A DNA stretch of 64,000 bases, from positions 272,849 to 336,848 of the forward strand of contig NZ_CAJXWX010000002.1 in the NCBI RefSeq assembly GCF_913062585.1, written 5' to 3'. Source of the DNA: an uncultured Sphingomonas sp. Lineage in GTDB: Bacteria; Pseudomonadota; Alphaproteobacteria; Sphingomonadales; Sphingomonadaceae. The notes beneath the pieces were generated by a model. The model made no database searches. It was not told where the DNA came from and saw nothing but the letters and a program-made list of their open reading frames with translations. Made by a program: the position numbers and the translations under genes. Positions 52,391 through 60,211 of the stretch are shown piece after piece (position 1 is the first letter of the stretch; the number at the start of each line of letters is the position of its first letter).

Positions 52391-53227
52391 ATGCGGTTGA
52401 GACTCGACGCGCGCGGACGCCGCTGGTTGCGGCGCCTGCCCGTCGTGAATGTCTATTCGGTGGCCGAGCTGGCGCTGATGGCGGTTCTCGCCGTCCAGGG
52501 CGCGCGTCTGCTGTGGGTGATCGTCACCCCGGTCTCGCCGCTGGGCGAGTGGCGGCCGCTGGCGCCCGCCATCGCCGGGTCGCCGTCCGCGATCCTGGAG
52601 GGCTTCGATCCCTTTTTCCGCCTGCAGGGACAGCAGGGCGCGCCCGCCGCCGTGACGAATCTGCAACTGACCCTGTTCGGCACGCGGCTGGACGAGGCAT
52701 CGGGGCGCGGATCGGCGATCCTGGCGGGGGCGGATGGCGTCCAGCGTTCGGTGTCGGTCGGTGAGGAGATCCAGCCGGGCGTCACGCTGAAGGCGGTGGC
52801 GTTCGACCATATCACCATTGATCGCGGCGGTCGCTCCGAGGATCTGTATCTCGACCAGTCCGATGCTCCGCCCGCTACCCCGGCGGCCCAGGGCGCGGCA
52901 CCCGTTCCGGCCCCCGGTTCGGTCCCGCCGCAGGGCGGTGTCGCCCTCGCGCAGCTGCGCAGCGATATCGGTTTCATCCCCCGCCTCGACGGCGGACGCG
53001 TCTCGGGCCTCGTCGTCCGGCCCCAGGGGTCGGGCGTGGCGTTCCGGGCGGCGGGTCTGCGCGAGGGCGACATCGTCACCGCGCTCGGCGGACGGCCCGT
53101 GACCGGGCCGGGCGACCTCGACCGTCTGGCGAGCGATTTCGCCCAGGGCGGTTCTCTTTCCATCACGGTCGAGCGGGGCGATCAGACGCTGCCGCTCGCC
53201 CTTCAGATTGCGGCACCTCGGCCATGA
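52391..53227 (+). CDS. gspC: Type II secretion protein GspC
   Basis: Inner-membrane clamp that links the secretin GspD to the GspL/M platform. 278 residues: a cytosolic N-terminus, one membrane segment (about 22-42), the HR domain (about 80-160, LTLFGTRLDEASGRGSAIL) and a C-terminal PDZ domain (about 185-278, GVAFRAAGLREGDIVTALGGRPVTGPGDLDRL). First gene of a gspC-N operon; its stop overlaps the gspD start (53224). The Ala/Pro linker before the PDZ is short. Confidence 0.92.
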   Translation: MRLRLDARGRRWLRRLPVVNVYSVAELALMAVLAVQGARLLWVIVTPVSPLGEWRPLAPAIAGSPSAILEGFDPFFRLQGQQGAPAAVTNLQLTLFGTRLDEASGRGSAILAGADGVQRSVSVGEEIQPGVTLKAVAFDHITIDRGGRSEDLYLDQSDAPPATPAAQGAAPVPAPGSVPPQGGVALAQLRSDIGFIPRLDGGRVSGLVVRPQGSGVAFRAAGLREGDIVTALGGRPVTGPGDLDRLASDFAQGGSLSITVERGDQTLPLALQIAAPRP

Positions 53228-55443
53228 AGAAGCTCGTTCTCGGTTCGGTTCTGGCGCTGGCCCTGGCGGCCGGCGCGCAGGCGCAGACCACGCTCAACGT
53301 CCGCGATGCCGATATCCGCGCCTTCATCGCCGATGCCGCCAAGGTGACGGGGCGGACCTTCATCATCGACAGCCGGGTCAACGGCAAGGTGACGGTGGTG
53401 ACCGACCGGCCGCTGTCCAGGTCCGAATATTTCGAGATTTTCCTGTCGACCCTGCGCTCGAACGGGCTGGTCGCGGTGCCGACCTCGGGCGGGGCGTTCC
53501 GGGTGCAGCCGGTGGACAACGCCGCGTCGCAGCCCAGCCGGATCGGCTCGGCGGGCGCGAACCGCAACGCCTATGTGACCGAGATCATCCGCCTGCGCGC
53601 GATCGACGCGAACAGCGCGCTCGAAACGGTGCGCCCGCTGGTCAGCGCGCAAGGATCGGTGACAGCGAACCGCGCGGGTAACAGCCTGGTCGTGGTCGAC
53701 TTCGCCGACAATATCCGCCGCATCCGCGAGGTGGTGCGCCGGATCGACGCGGACAATGCCTCGACCCGCGTCATCGCGCTCAGGAATGCGGGCGCGCGCG
53801 AGATCGCGACCGCGCTCCAGACGCTGGCGGGCAATGGCGGCGGCGGGCAGGGTGGTCCTGCGCAGGGTTCGACCGGGGTGTCGGTCGTGGCCATCGACAG
53901 CTCCAACTCGATCGCGCTGCGCGGTGATCCGTCGAGCGTGGCACGCTTCGCACAGATCGCCATCGACCTGGACAACAAGGCGAAGAGCGGCACCGAAATC
54001 CGCGTCGTCTTCCTCGAAAATGCCGATGCCGAGCAGCTTCTGCCCGTACTCCAGCAACTGGTCGGCCAGACGCCCGATCCGGTGCAGGAAACCACCCTGT
54101 CGCGTGGCAGCTTCACCCAGACCAACAGCCAGTCCGGATCGCCCGCGGGCACTTCGATCGCGCAGCGTATCCAGCCCGTGGCCCAGCCCCAGGCGGCGAG
54201 CGCCCCCGGTGCCGGCGGCCAGAACGGCCAGCCGCCCGCGATCAGCACGCAAGGCGGTCGCACGGCGGCGGTCGTCACCCGCTTCGTCGGCGCCAATGCC
54301 ATCGTGATCGCCGGTCCCGCCGACATCCAGCGCCAGATCGGCGAGGTCATCCGCCAGCTCGACGTGCGCCGCGAACAGGTGCTGATCGAGGCGATCGTTG
54401 CCGAAGTCTCCGACCAGACCGCACGGCGGCTGGGCGCGCAGTTCCTGCTGGGCAGCCTGTCGGGCGGGGCCTTTGCAGCGTCGACCTATGGCAACACGGC
54501 ACCCAACATCCTCCAGATCGCGGGCGCGGTCGGTGCGAACACGATCGGCGGCACCACCACGACCGTTGTCGCCCCCGATGGCACGCGCACGACGACCAAC
54601 GTCCCTAACCAGGCCTATAGCCAGCTGACCCAGTCGGCGGTGCAGTCGATCCTGGGCACCACCGGCGGCTTTGCGGGCTGGGGCGGACGGGTCGGCGACA
54701 CGGTGTTCGGCGCGATCATCAACGCGGTGAAGAGCGACACCACATCCAACCTGCTCCAGGTGCCGCACATCATCACGCTCGACAACCAACAGGCGCACAG
54801 CCTGGTGGGCCAGGAAATCCCGGTGACGACCGGCCAGGCGCTGTCGAACAATTTCGACAATGCCTTCCGCACCGTACAGCGCCAGAATGTCGGCATCCAG
54901 CTGGACGTGAAGCCGCAGGTGAATGCGGGCGGCTCGCTGAAACTCTATGTCCGCCTCGAGGTCAGCTCGATCGCCGGGCCGGTGTCGAGCAACAATAGCG
55001 AGCTGATCCTCAACAAGCGCGCGTTCGAGAATGTCTTCACGCCCGATGACGGCCAGATCACGGTGATCGGCGGTCTGCTCGACGACAATGAGCGGCGGAC
55101 GATCGAGAAGATTCCGCTGCTCGGCGACATTCCGGGCCTTGGCGCGCTGTTCCGGTCTAAGGCGCGTAGCCGATCGAAAACGAACCTGATGGTCTTCATC
55201 CGCCCGACGATCCTGCGCACGCCCGAGGACAGCCGCCGCGTCACCGAGCAGCGTTACGGCTATCTTCGCCAGCTTCAGGGCTATGCCCAGCCCGGCGTCG
55301 AGCCGTCGATCGACGAGCTGGTCCGCGACTATATGAACGCCGCGCCGCCGATCCCGCACGCGCCGATGCCCGGTAATATCGAGGACCCGCGCATCGCCGT
55401 TCCCGTCGCCAAGCCGATCGAACCGATCAAGCGCCGTGACTGA
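53224..55443 (+). CDS. gspD: Type II secretion secretin GspD
   Basis: Outer-membrane secretin, 739 residues, forming the 15-fold exit channel. Signal peptide at 1-20 (MKKLVLGSVLALALAAGAQAQ), N0 at about 20-95, N1-N3 domains at about 110-390 with a Gly/Gln-rich insertion, and the secretin core at about 395-690 with VLIEAIVAEVSD, VPHIITLDNQQAHSLVGQEIPVTTG and TVIGGLLDDNERRTIEKIPLLGDIPGLGALFRS. The C-terminal tail (about 700-739) may hold the pilotin-binding region, although no pilotin gene is seen. It overlaps gspC and gspE by 4 and 8 bases. Confidence 0.96.
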   Translation: MKKLVLGSVLALALAAGAQAQTTLNVRDADIRAFIADAAKVTGRTFIIDSRVNGKVTVVTDRPLSRSEYFEIFLSTLRSNGLVAVPTSGGAFRVQPVDNAASQPSRIGSAGANRNAYVTEIIRLRAIDANSALETVRPLVSAQGSVTANRAGNSLVVVDFADNIRRIREVVRRIDADNASTRVIALRNAGAREIATALQTLAGNGGGGQGGPAQGSTGVSVVAIDSSNSIALRGDPSSVARFAQIAIDLDNKAKSGTEIRVVFLENADAEQLLPVLQQLVGQTPDPVQETTLSRGSFTQTNSQSGSPAGTSIAQRIQPVAQPQAASAPGAGGQNGQPPAISTQGGRTAAVVTRFVGANAIVIAGPADIQRQIGEVIRQLDVRREQVLIEAIVAEVSDQTARRLGAQFLLGSLSGGAFAASTYGNTAPNILQIAGAVGANTIGGTTTTVVAPDGTRTTTNVPNQAYSQLTQSAVQSILGTTGGFAGWGGRVGDTVFGAIINAVKSDTTSNLLQVPHIITLDNQQAHSLVGQEIPVTTGQALSNNFDNAFRTVQRQNVGIQLDVKPQVNAGGSLKLYVRLEVSSIAGPVSSNNSELILNKRAFENVFTPDDGQITVIGGLLDDNERRTIEKIPLLGDIPGLGALFRSKARSRSKTNLMVFIRPTILRTPEDSRRVTEQRYGYLRQLQGYAQPGVEPSIDELVRDYMNAAPPIPHAPMPGNIEDPRIAVPVAKPIEPIKRRD

Positions 55444-57034
55444 CGAATCCCAGCCTACCGGTGACACCGTCCCCCTGCCGCTGGGCACGCCCCTCCCGCA
55501 GGCGGGAGGGGATGGGGGAGGGCCCGCCGCTCTCCCGCTTCCCACGCCCGACGAAGCGCTGGAACTGGTCGCCCCGCTCACCATCCCCTATGCCTTCGCC
55601 CGCAAGTTCGGCACGGTCGTCCAGGCCGCCGATCCGCTGACCATCGCGCTTCGCGAAGGCGCCGACCCGCGCGCGCTGATCGAACTGCGCCGCCATATCG
55701 GTCGCCCCTTCGCCATTGCCCGCGTCGAGGCACCCGCTTTCGACCGGCTGCTTTCCGACGCCTATGCGATGGACGGACAGGCCACTGCGATCGCAGCGGT
55801 CGGCATGGGCGACGAACTGGACATGCTGGCCGACGGCATCCCGACCGCCGAGGATCTGCTCGACACCGCCGACGATGCGCCCGCCATCCGCCTGATCAAC
55901 GGCATCATCGCCGATGCCGCGCGCAACGGCGTGTCGGATATCCATATCGAGCCGTACGAGACCGGCCTCGTCGTCAGGATGCGCATCGACGGCGTGCTGC
56001 GCGAGACCTTGCGGATGCCGCCGCATGTCGCGCCGGTGGTGGTCAGCCGTATCAAGGTCATGGCGCGGCTCGATATCGCCGAGCGGCGCGTGCCGCAGGA
56101 TGGGCGCATGGCGCTGACCCTGGGTGGCAAGCTGCTCGATGTCCGTGTCTCGACCCTGCCCAGCCGGGCGGGGGAGCGGGTGGTGCTGCGTATCCTCGAC
56201 AAGGAGAATGCGGGCATCGACCTCGACGCGCTGGGCATGAACCCGGCGATGTACGCGCTGCTGCGCGAGGCGTTGAGCGAACCCAACGGCATCATCCTCG
56301 TCACCGGGCCGACCGGCTCGGGCAAGACGACCAGCCTCTATGCGGCGCTGCGCCTGCTGAACGATGGCAGCCGCAACATCCTGACCGTCGAGGATCCGGT
56401 CGAATATGCGGTCGAGGGCGTGGGGCAGACCCAGGTCAACGCCAAGGTCGGGCTGACCTTTGCGGCGGGCCTGCGCGCGATCCTGCGCCAGGACCCGGAT
56501 GTGGTGATGGTCGGCGAAATCCGCGACCGCGAAACCGCCGAGATCGCGGTGCAGGCCTCGCTGACCGGGCATCTCGTCCTGTCGACGGTCCACACCAACG
56601 ACGCGGTCGGTGCGATCACCCGGATGCGGGACATGAAGGTCGAGCCGTTCCTGCTCGCCTCTACCTTGCGTGCGGTGATCGCGCAGCGGCTGGTGCGCAG
56701 GCTGTGCCCGGCGTGCAAGCGCCCCGTAAAGGCCAAGCACACCGTTGCGCCCTTGCTCGGCATCGAGAATAAGGCGATCGTGTACGAGGCGGTCGGGTGC
56801 CCGCAGTGCAACGGCACCGGCTATAAGGGCCGGACCGGCGTGTACGAAGCGGTGCGGGTCGACGACACGATCCGGCGGCTGATCAACGAAGGCGGCGACG
56901 AACAGGCGATCGCCGCGCACGCCTTCGCCAAGCAGCAACCGCTGGCGGCGGCGGCGCGGACGCTGGTGCTGGACGGCGTGACGACGGCGGAGGAAGCCAT
57001 CCGCGTATCCCGCCGCGACTCCGAAGCGGGGTGA
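55436..57034 (+). CDS. gspE: Type II secretion ATPase GspE, with a repeat element in its N-terminus
   Basis: Cytoplasmic hexameric ATPase that powers pseudopilus assembly. 532 residues from GTG 55436, which overlaps the gspD stop. The N1E domain is at about 35-150, then Walker A GPTGSGKTTS (Lys near 297), Asp box EDPVEYAVEG, Walker B RQDPDVVMVGEIRDRETAE, His box STVHTNDAVGAI, and the zinc motif CPACK...CPQCNG (about 422-460). Residues about 12-32 (PLPLGTPLPQAGGDGGGPAA) are encoded by a family-A palindromic repeat, so this piece is probably an insertion in a flexible N-terminal tail that normally contacts GspL. Confidence 0.95.
   Translation: MTDESQPTGDTVPLPLGTPLPQAGGDGGGPAALPLPTPDEALELVAPLTIPYAFARKFGTVVQAADPLTIALREGADPRALIELRRHIGRPFAIARVEAPAFDRLLSDAYAMDGQATAIAAVGMGDELDMLADGIPTAEDLLDTADDAPAIRLINGIIADAARNGVSDIHIEPYETGLVVRMRIDGVLRETLRMPPHVAPVVVSRIKVMARLDIAERRVPQDGRMALTLGGKLLDVRVSTLPSRAGERVVLRILDKENAGIDLDALGMNPAMYALLREALSEPNGIILVTGPTGSGKTTSLYAALRLLNDGSRNILTVEDPVEYAVEGVGQTQVNAKVGLTFAAGLRAILRQDPDVVMVGEIRDRETAEIAVQASLTGHLVLSTVHTNDAVGAITRMRDMKVEPFLLASTLRAVIAQRLVRRLCPACKRPVKAKHTVAPLLGIENKAIVYEAVGCPQCNGTGYKGRTGVYEAVRVDDTIRRLINEGGDEQAIAAHAFAKQQPLAAAARTLVLDGVTTAEEAIRVSRRDSEAG
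55490..55522. repeat. Family-A palindromic repeat inside the gspE coding sequence
   Basis: The perfect palindrome with 10-bp arms CCCCTCCCGC and GCGGGAGGGG and centre AG (55490-55511) plus ATGGGGGAGGG matches the dispersed units at 22763-22784 and 36012-36043. It is read in frame, adding about eleven residues to GspE without a stop. Confidence 0.85.
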
Positions 57035-57065
57035 GGGGGGTGGCATCTCTTGCATCATACCGTGC

Positions 57066-57390
57066 CACCCCGGCGAAGGCCGGGGTCCAGTTGCCGTGCA
57101 CTTTGAAGTCGAGTTCACGCGAAGCCGCGAAGCCGCGAAGAGAAAATGGGTTCGCGCAGAGGCGCAGAGGACGCAGAGATGGCGTCCTCGCCGCGCCAGC
57201 GGCCCTCCTATTTCGGCTGATGGGAATGGCTGCGCGCTGCCGCGCGCGAGACACCTCTGCGTCCTCCGCGCCTCCGCGCGAACATTCTTTTCTTCTTCGC
57301 GGCTTCGCGGCTTCGCGTGAGATAGGATCTCCAACCTGCACCGCGCTTCTGGGCCGTCATCGCAACTGGACCCCGGCCTTCGCCGGGGTG
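57066..57390. repeat. Nested palindromic element between gspE and gspF
   Basis: Outer arms 57066-57094 and 57362-57390 are perfect 29-bp reverse complements (each contains CCCCGGCGAAGGCCGGGG or complement). Inner arms at about 57116-57182 and 57256-57321 are also largely complementary and include the tandem GAAGCCGCGAAGCCGCGAAG and GCAGAGGCGCAGAGGACGCAGAG units. It fills the 384-base gap, the only large one in the otherwise overlapping operon. I see no gene in it. Confidence 0.88.
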
Positions 57391-57418
57391 GTGCGCGTTG
57401 ATGGGGTAAAGGACTGAC

Positions 57419-58642
57419 ATGGCCGGGTTCGACTATGTCGCCATCGACACGCGTGGGGCCGAGAAGCGCGGCTTCATCCCCGCCGAAACCAGCGACGCCG
57501 CCCGCGCCGCACTGGAGAAGCAGCGGCTCTATGTCGTTTCGATCAAGCCGGGCAGCGGCGACACCGCCGAGCGTCGTCCGCTCTTCGGGCTGAAGCTCGG
57601 CCGCGCGCGCATGTCGGTCAAGCAACTGACGCTGTTCACCCGCCAGCTCGCCACGCTCAACCGCGTCTCGCCGCTGGAGGAGTCCTTGCGCACCATCACC
57701 CGCCAGACCGAGCAGGAACGGGTGCGCGCCATCGTCGCGACGGTGCATCAGGGCGTCACCGAAGGCCGCCGCCTCGCCGACGCCATGGCGCGTGAGCCCA
57801 AGAGTTTCCCGCCGCTCTACCGCGCGATGGTCGCCGCGGGCGAGAGCTCGGGAACGCTGCCGACGATCCTCGAACGCCTCGCCGCGCTGCTGGAACGGCA
57901 GGCGGAGATTCGCGGCAAGCTGATCACCGCGCTCGCCTATCCGACGATCCTGGCGGTGGTGGCGATGGGCGTCGTCACCGCGCTCATGATGTTCGTCGTG
58001 CCGCAGGTGGTCGAACAATTCGATACGGTCGGGCAGGAACTGCCCTTTCTGACGCGGCTGGTGATCGGGGTATCGGACCTGCTGGTCGGCTGGTGGTGGC
58101 TGATGGCGGGTGTTGCCGTCGTCGCGGGGGTCGGTTTCTGGCGCGCGCTGAAGGTGCCGTCGATCCGGCTGTCCTTCGATACCTGGCTGCTGAAGCTGCC
58201 GCTGCTCGGCCGGTTGCTGCGCGATCTGCACGCGGCGCGGATGGCGCGGACGCTGGGGACGATGGTAGCCAGCCGCTTGCCGTTGCTGGAGGGGCTGACG
58301 CTCACGGCGGGGACGATCCACAATCGCCGGTTGCGCGTGGCGTCCGACGCCATCGTCGATTCAATCCGGGGCGGCGGCAGCCTCTCGGCCGCCATGCGGC
58401 GGGCGGGCGTGTTCCCGCCCTTGCTCACCTATCTGGCCGCCAGCGGCGAGGCGGCAGGGCGGCTGGACGAGATGCTGGAGCGCGCCGCCGATTATCTGGA
58501 GCGGGAATTCGACCGCTTCACCGCGACCGCTTTGTCGCTGCTGGAGCCCGCGATCATCGTCGTGATGGGCGGCGTGGTCGCCACCATCGTGCTATCCATC
58601 CTGCTGCCGATCCTGCAGCTCAACACGCTGGCAGGGCAATGA
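57419..58642 (+). CDS. gspF: Type II secretion inner-membrane platform protein GspF
   Basis: Polytopic membrane protein at the base of the T2SS; contacts GspE and GspL. 407 residues, normal length, with two homologous GspF domains (about 65-190 and 270-395) and three membrane segments (about 170-195, 215-240, 375-400). LFTRQLATLNRVSPLEESL and ARMARTLGTMVASRLPLLEGL are the repeated signatures. AAAGGA lies 6 bases before the ATG. It begins after the nested repeat, so read-through or an internal promoter is needed. Confidence 0.96.
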   Translation: MAGFDYVAIDTRGAEKRGFIPAETSDAARAALEKQRLYVVSIKPGSGDTAERRPLFGLKLGRARMSVKQLTLFTRQLATLNRVSPLEESLRTITRQTEQERVRAIVATVHQGVTEGRRLADAMAREPKSFPPLYRAMVAAGESSGTLPTILERLAALLERQAEIRGKLITALAYPTILAVVAMGVVTALMMFVVPQVVEQFDTVGQELPFLTRLVIGVSDLLVGWWWLMAGVAVVAGVGFWRALKVPSIRLSFDTWLLKLPLLGRLLRDLHAARMARTLGTMVASRLPLLEGLTLTAGTIHNRRLRVASDAIVDSIRGGGSLSAAMRRAGVFPPLLTYLAASGEAAGRLDEMLERAADYLEREFDRFTATALSLLEPAIIVVMGGVVATIVLSILLPILQLNTLAGQ

Positions 58643-58654
58643 GAGGACTTGTTG

Positions 58655-59110
58655 ATGCGTAACCCCCACCCCCGACCGATCCGTCGCAAGCGGCCCGCCA
58701 ACGGCTTTACGCTCGTCGAACTGATGGTCGTCATCGTCATCATCGGCCTGCTCGCGACGATCGTGGCGCTGAACGTGTTGCCCTCGGGCGATACCGCGAA
58801 GGTGCAGAAGGCCAAGGCCGATATTTCGAACATCGAGACGGGGCTGGAACTGTACAAGCTCCAGAACCTGACCTTCCCGACCACGTCGCAGGGGCTTCCG
58901 GCGCTGGTGTCGATGCCCGCCGGGCTGGCCGATCCGTCGCGCTACCAAAAGGGCGGCTATCTGAAGAAGCTGCCCAATGACCCCTGGGGCCGCGCGTATC
59001 TCTATGCGTCCCCCGGCCAGCATGGCGAGGCGGACGTGTGGACCTATGGCGCCGATGGCAAGGAAGGCGGCGAGGGGATCAACGCCGATATCGGCAATTG
59101 GGATAAGTGA
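58655..59110 (+). CDS. gspG: Type II secretion major pseudopilin GspG
   Basis: Main subunit of the periplasmic pseudopilus. 151 residues. Leader MRNPHPRPIRRKRPANG is cleaved before FTLVELMVVIVIIGLLATIVALNVL, with Glu5. The core has the GspG-specific C-terminal calcium-site region PWGRAYLYASPG...WTYGADGKEGGEG. ATG 58655 is supported by GAGAGGA; two TTG codons precede it. The leader is of normal length, unlike those of gspH, gspI and gspJ. GTGA overlap with gspH. Confidence 0.97.
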   Translation: MRNPHPRPIRRKRPANGFTLVELMVVIVIIGLLATIVALNVLPSGDTAKVQKAKADISNIETGLELYKLQNLTFPTTSQGLPALVSMPAGLADPSRYQKGGYLKKLPNDPWGRAYLYASPGQHGEADVWTYGADGKEGGEGINADIGNWDK

Positions 59111-59697
59111 CCGATCGGGCGCGCCTGGATGCCGGGGACGGCGGCAGGCGTGGCCTGCTTGGCGAGGGTGGAGCGTGGCCTTCGACTTCGCTCAGGCTGA
59201 ACGGGGCTGGGGAACCGTCCCCAACCTCCGTTCGCACTGAGCGAAGTCGAAGTGCATGGGCAAACGGCTTCACACTGGTCGAACTGATGATCGTCATCAC
59301 GGTCATCGGCCTGGCCTCGGCGATCGCGGTCCTCTCGCTGCCCGATCGGCGGGGGCGCGTGACCGACGAGGCGCTCCGCTTTGCCGCGCGCGTGCGCGCC
59401 GCGCATGACGTGGCGGTGGTCGAGGCGTCGCCGGTCAGCATCTGGGTGACGCGCGGCGGGTACGGTTTCGACCGGCGGGCCGATGGCGCCTGGAGCCCGA
59501 TGACCGCCAAACCCTTGCGTGTCGCGCAATGGGAGGACGGCACGCAGGCGCAAATCCCCGATGCCAGCGGCCGGGTGCGGATCACCTTCGACGTGACGGG
59601 CCTGGCGGATCGCCCGGTCGAACTCCGCCTGACCCGCGAGCGGGTGAGCAGCATCGTCCGGATCGGCGCAGACGGCACGGTACGTGTCGATGGGTGA
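59107..59697 (+). CDS. gspH: Type II secretion minor pseudopilin GspH with an oversized leader
   Basis: Minor pseudopilin of 196 residues as read from GTG 59107, which overlaps the gspG stop. The mature part begins FTLVELMIVITVIGLASAIAVLSL after Gly54, so the leader is 54 residues instead of the usual 6-20. Residues about 25-50 of the leader are encoded by a family-B palindromic repeat. No in-frame ATG, GTG or TTG lies between the repeat and the cleavage site; one ATG there (59255) is out of frame. Because the leader is removed by prepilin peptidase, the insertion should leave the mature protein intact. Confidence 0.9.
   Translation: MTDRARLDAGDGGRRGLLGEGGAWPSTSLRLNGAGEPSPTSVRTERSRSAWANGFTLVELMIVITVIGLASAIAVLSLPDRRGRVTDEALRFAARVRAAHDVAVVEASPVSIWVTRGGYGFDRRADGAWSPMTAKPLRVAQWEDGTQAQIPDASGRVRITFDVTGLADRPVELRLTRERVSSIVRIGADGTVRVDG
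59177..59255. repeat. Family-B palindromic repeat inside the gspH leader
   Basis: Arms about 59179-59204 (CTTCGACTTCGCTCAGGCTG...) and 59229-59253 (ends CTGAGCGAAGTCGAAG) match the perfect copy at 30229-30313, with three mismatches. The 79-base unit is in frame with gspH and adds about 26 codons with no stop. Confidence 0.85.
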
Positions 59698-60211
59698 GAT
59701 TTCCCCCATTCCTCCCCGGCACGGGGAGGGGGACCATGCGCAGCATGGTGGAGGGGGCTGGCCGCAAGGTGCATCCTTTGTGGAAGCCCCCCTCCGTCAG
59801 CGCTGCGCGCTGCCACCTCCCCGTGCCCGGGAGGGAGGCTTTACCCTGATCGAGATCATGGTCGCACTGGCGGTGTTCAGCCTGGCGGCGATGGCGCTCG
59901 TCCGACTGGAGAGCGCGACGATCCGAGGGGTGGCGATCCTGGACGAGACGGTCGTGGCGCAGATGGTCGCGCGCAATGTCGCTATCGCCGCCGTCACCGA
60001 CCCGCAGGCCCCTGCGCTCGGTCGCAGTTCGGGGGCCGAGGTGAATGGCGGTCGCAGCTGGAAATGGACCAGGATCGTCAGCGGGACCGGCGATGCGCGG
60101 GTCGTGCGGATCGACGTGGCGGTGGCCAATGCCGGGGGAACGATCGTCGGCCGGATGACGATGGTGCGCCCGCCCATGGCCGCGCCGCCGGTCGGGGTAG
60201 TGGCGTCGTGA
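59690..60211 (+). CDS. gspI: Type II secretion minor pseudopilin GspI with an oversized leader
   Basis: Minor pseudopilin, 173 residues from ATG 59690 (GTG 59684 is also possible), overlapping the gspH stop. The mature sequence begins FTLIEIMVALAVFSLAAMALVRLES after Gly50. The 50-residue leader is encoded mostly by a family-D palindromic element (59709-59836). A GTG inside the element (codon 31, SFVEAPL) could start a 20-residue leader instead. The pilin domain is normal, ending GRMTMVRPPMAAPPVG. It overlaps gspJ by GTGA. Confidence 0.88.
   Translation: MGEISPIPPRHGEGDHAQHGGGGWPQGASFVEAPLRQRCALPPPRAREGGFTLIEIMVALAVFSLAAMALVRLESATIRGVAILDETVVAQMVARNVAIAAVTDPQAPALGRSSGAEVNGGRSWKWTRIVSGTGDARVVRIDVAVANAGGTIVGRMTMVRPPMAAPPVGVVAS
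59709..59836. repeat. Family-D palindromic element inside the gspI leader
   Basis: Two inverted units. The left has CCTCCCCG / CGGGGAGG (59711-59729) then CATGCGCAGCATGGTGGAGG; the right is its near reverse complement up to 59836. A single arm of the same type follows tamB at 8506-8533. The 128-base element is open in the gspI frame. Confidence 0.82.

Noticed and set aside
57116..57321. Possible CRISPR array from the short tandem GAAGCCGCG / GCAGAGGCG units
   Set aside because: Units are 9-12 bases, directly adjacent with no unique spacers, and arranged as inverted blocks. No cas genes.
57096..57417. Short frames within the gspE-gspF gap
   Set aside because: They are translations of the nested palindrome. 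Frames exist on both strands because the repeat is self-complementary.
55427..58321. 964-codon minus-strand frame opposite gspE-gspF
   Set aside because: Shadow of gspE/gspF continuing across the nested repeat; composition is His/Arg/Gln-rich and there is no Shine-Dalgarno.
59255..59290. ATG just after the gspH repeat as the true start
   Set aside because: It is out of frame with FTLVELM. The GTG overlapping the gspG stop is in frame.
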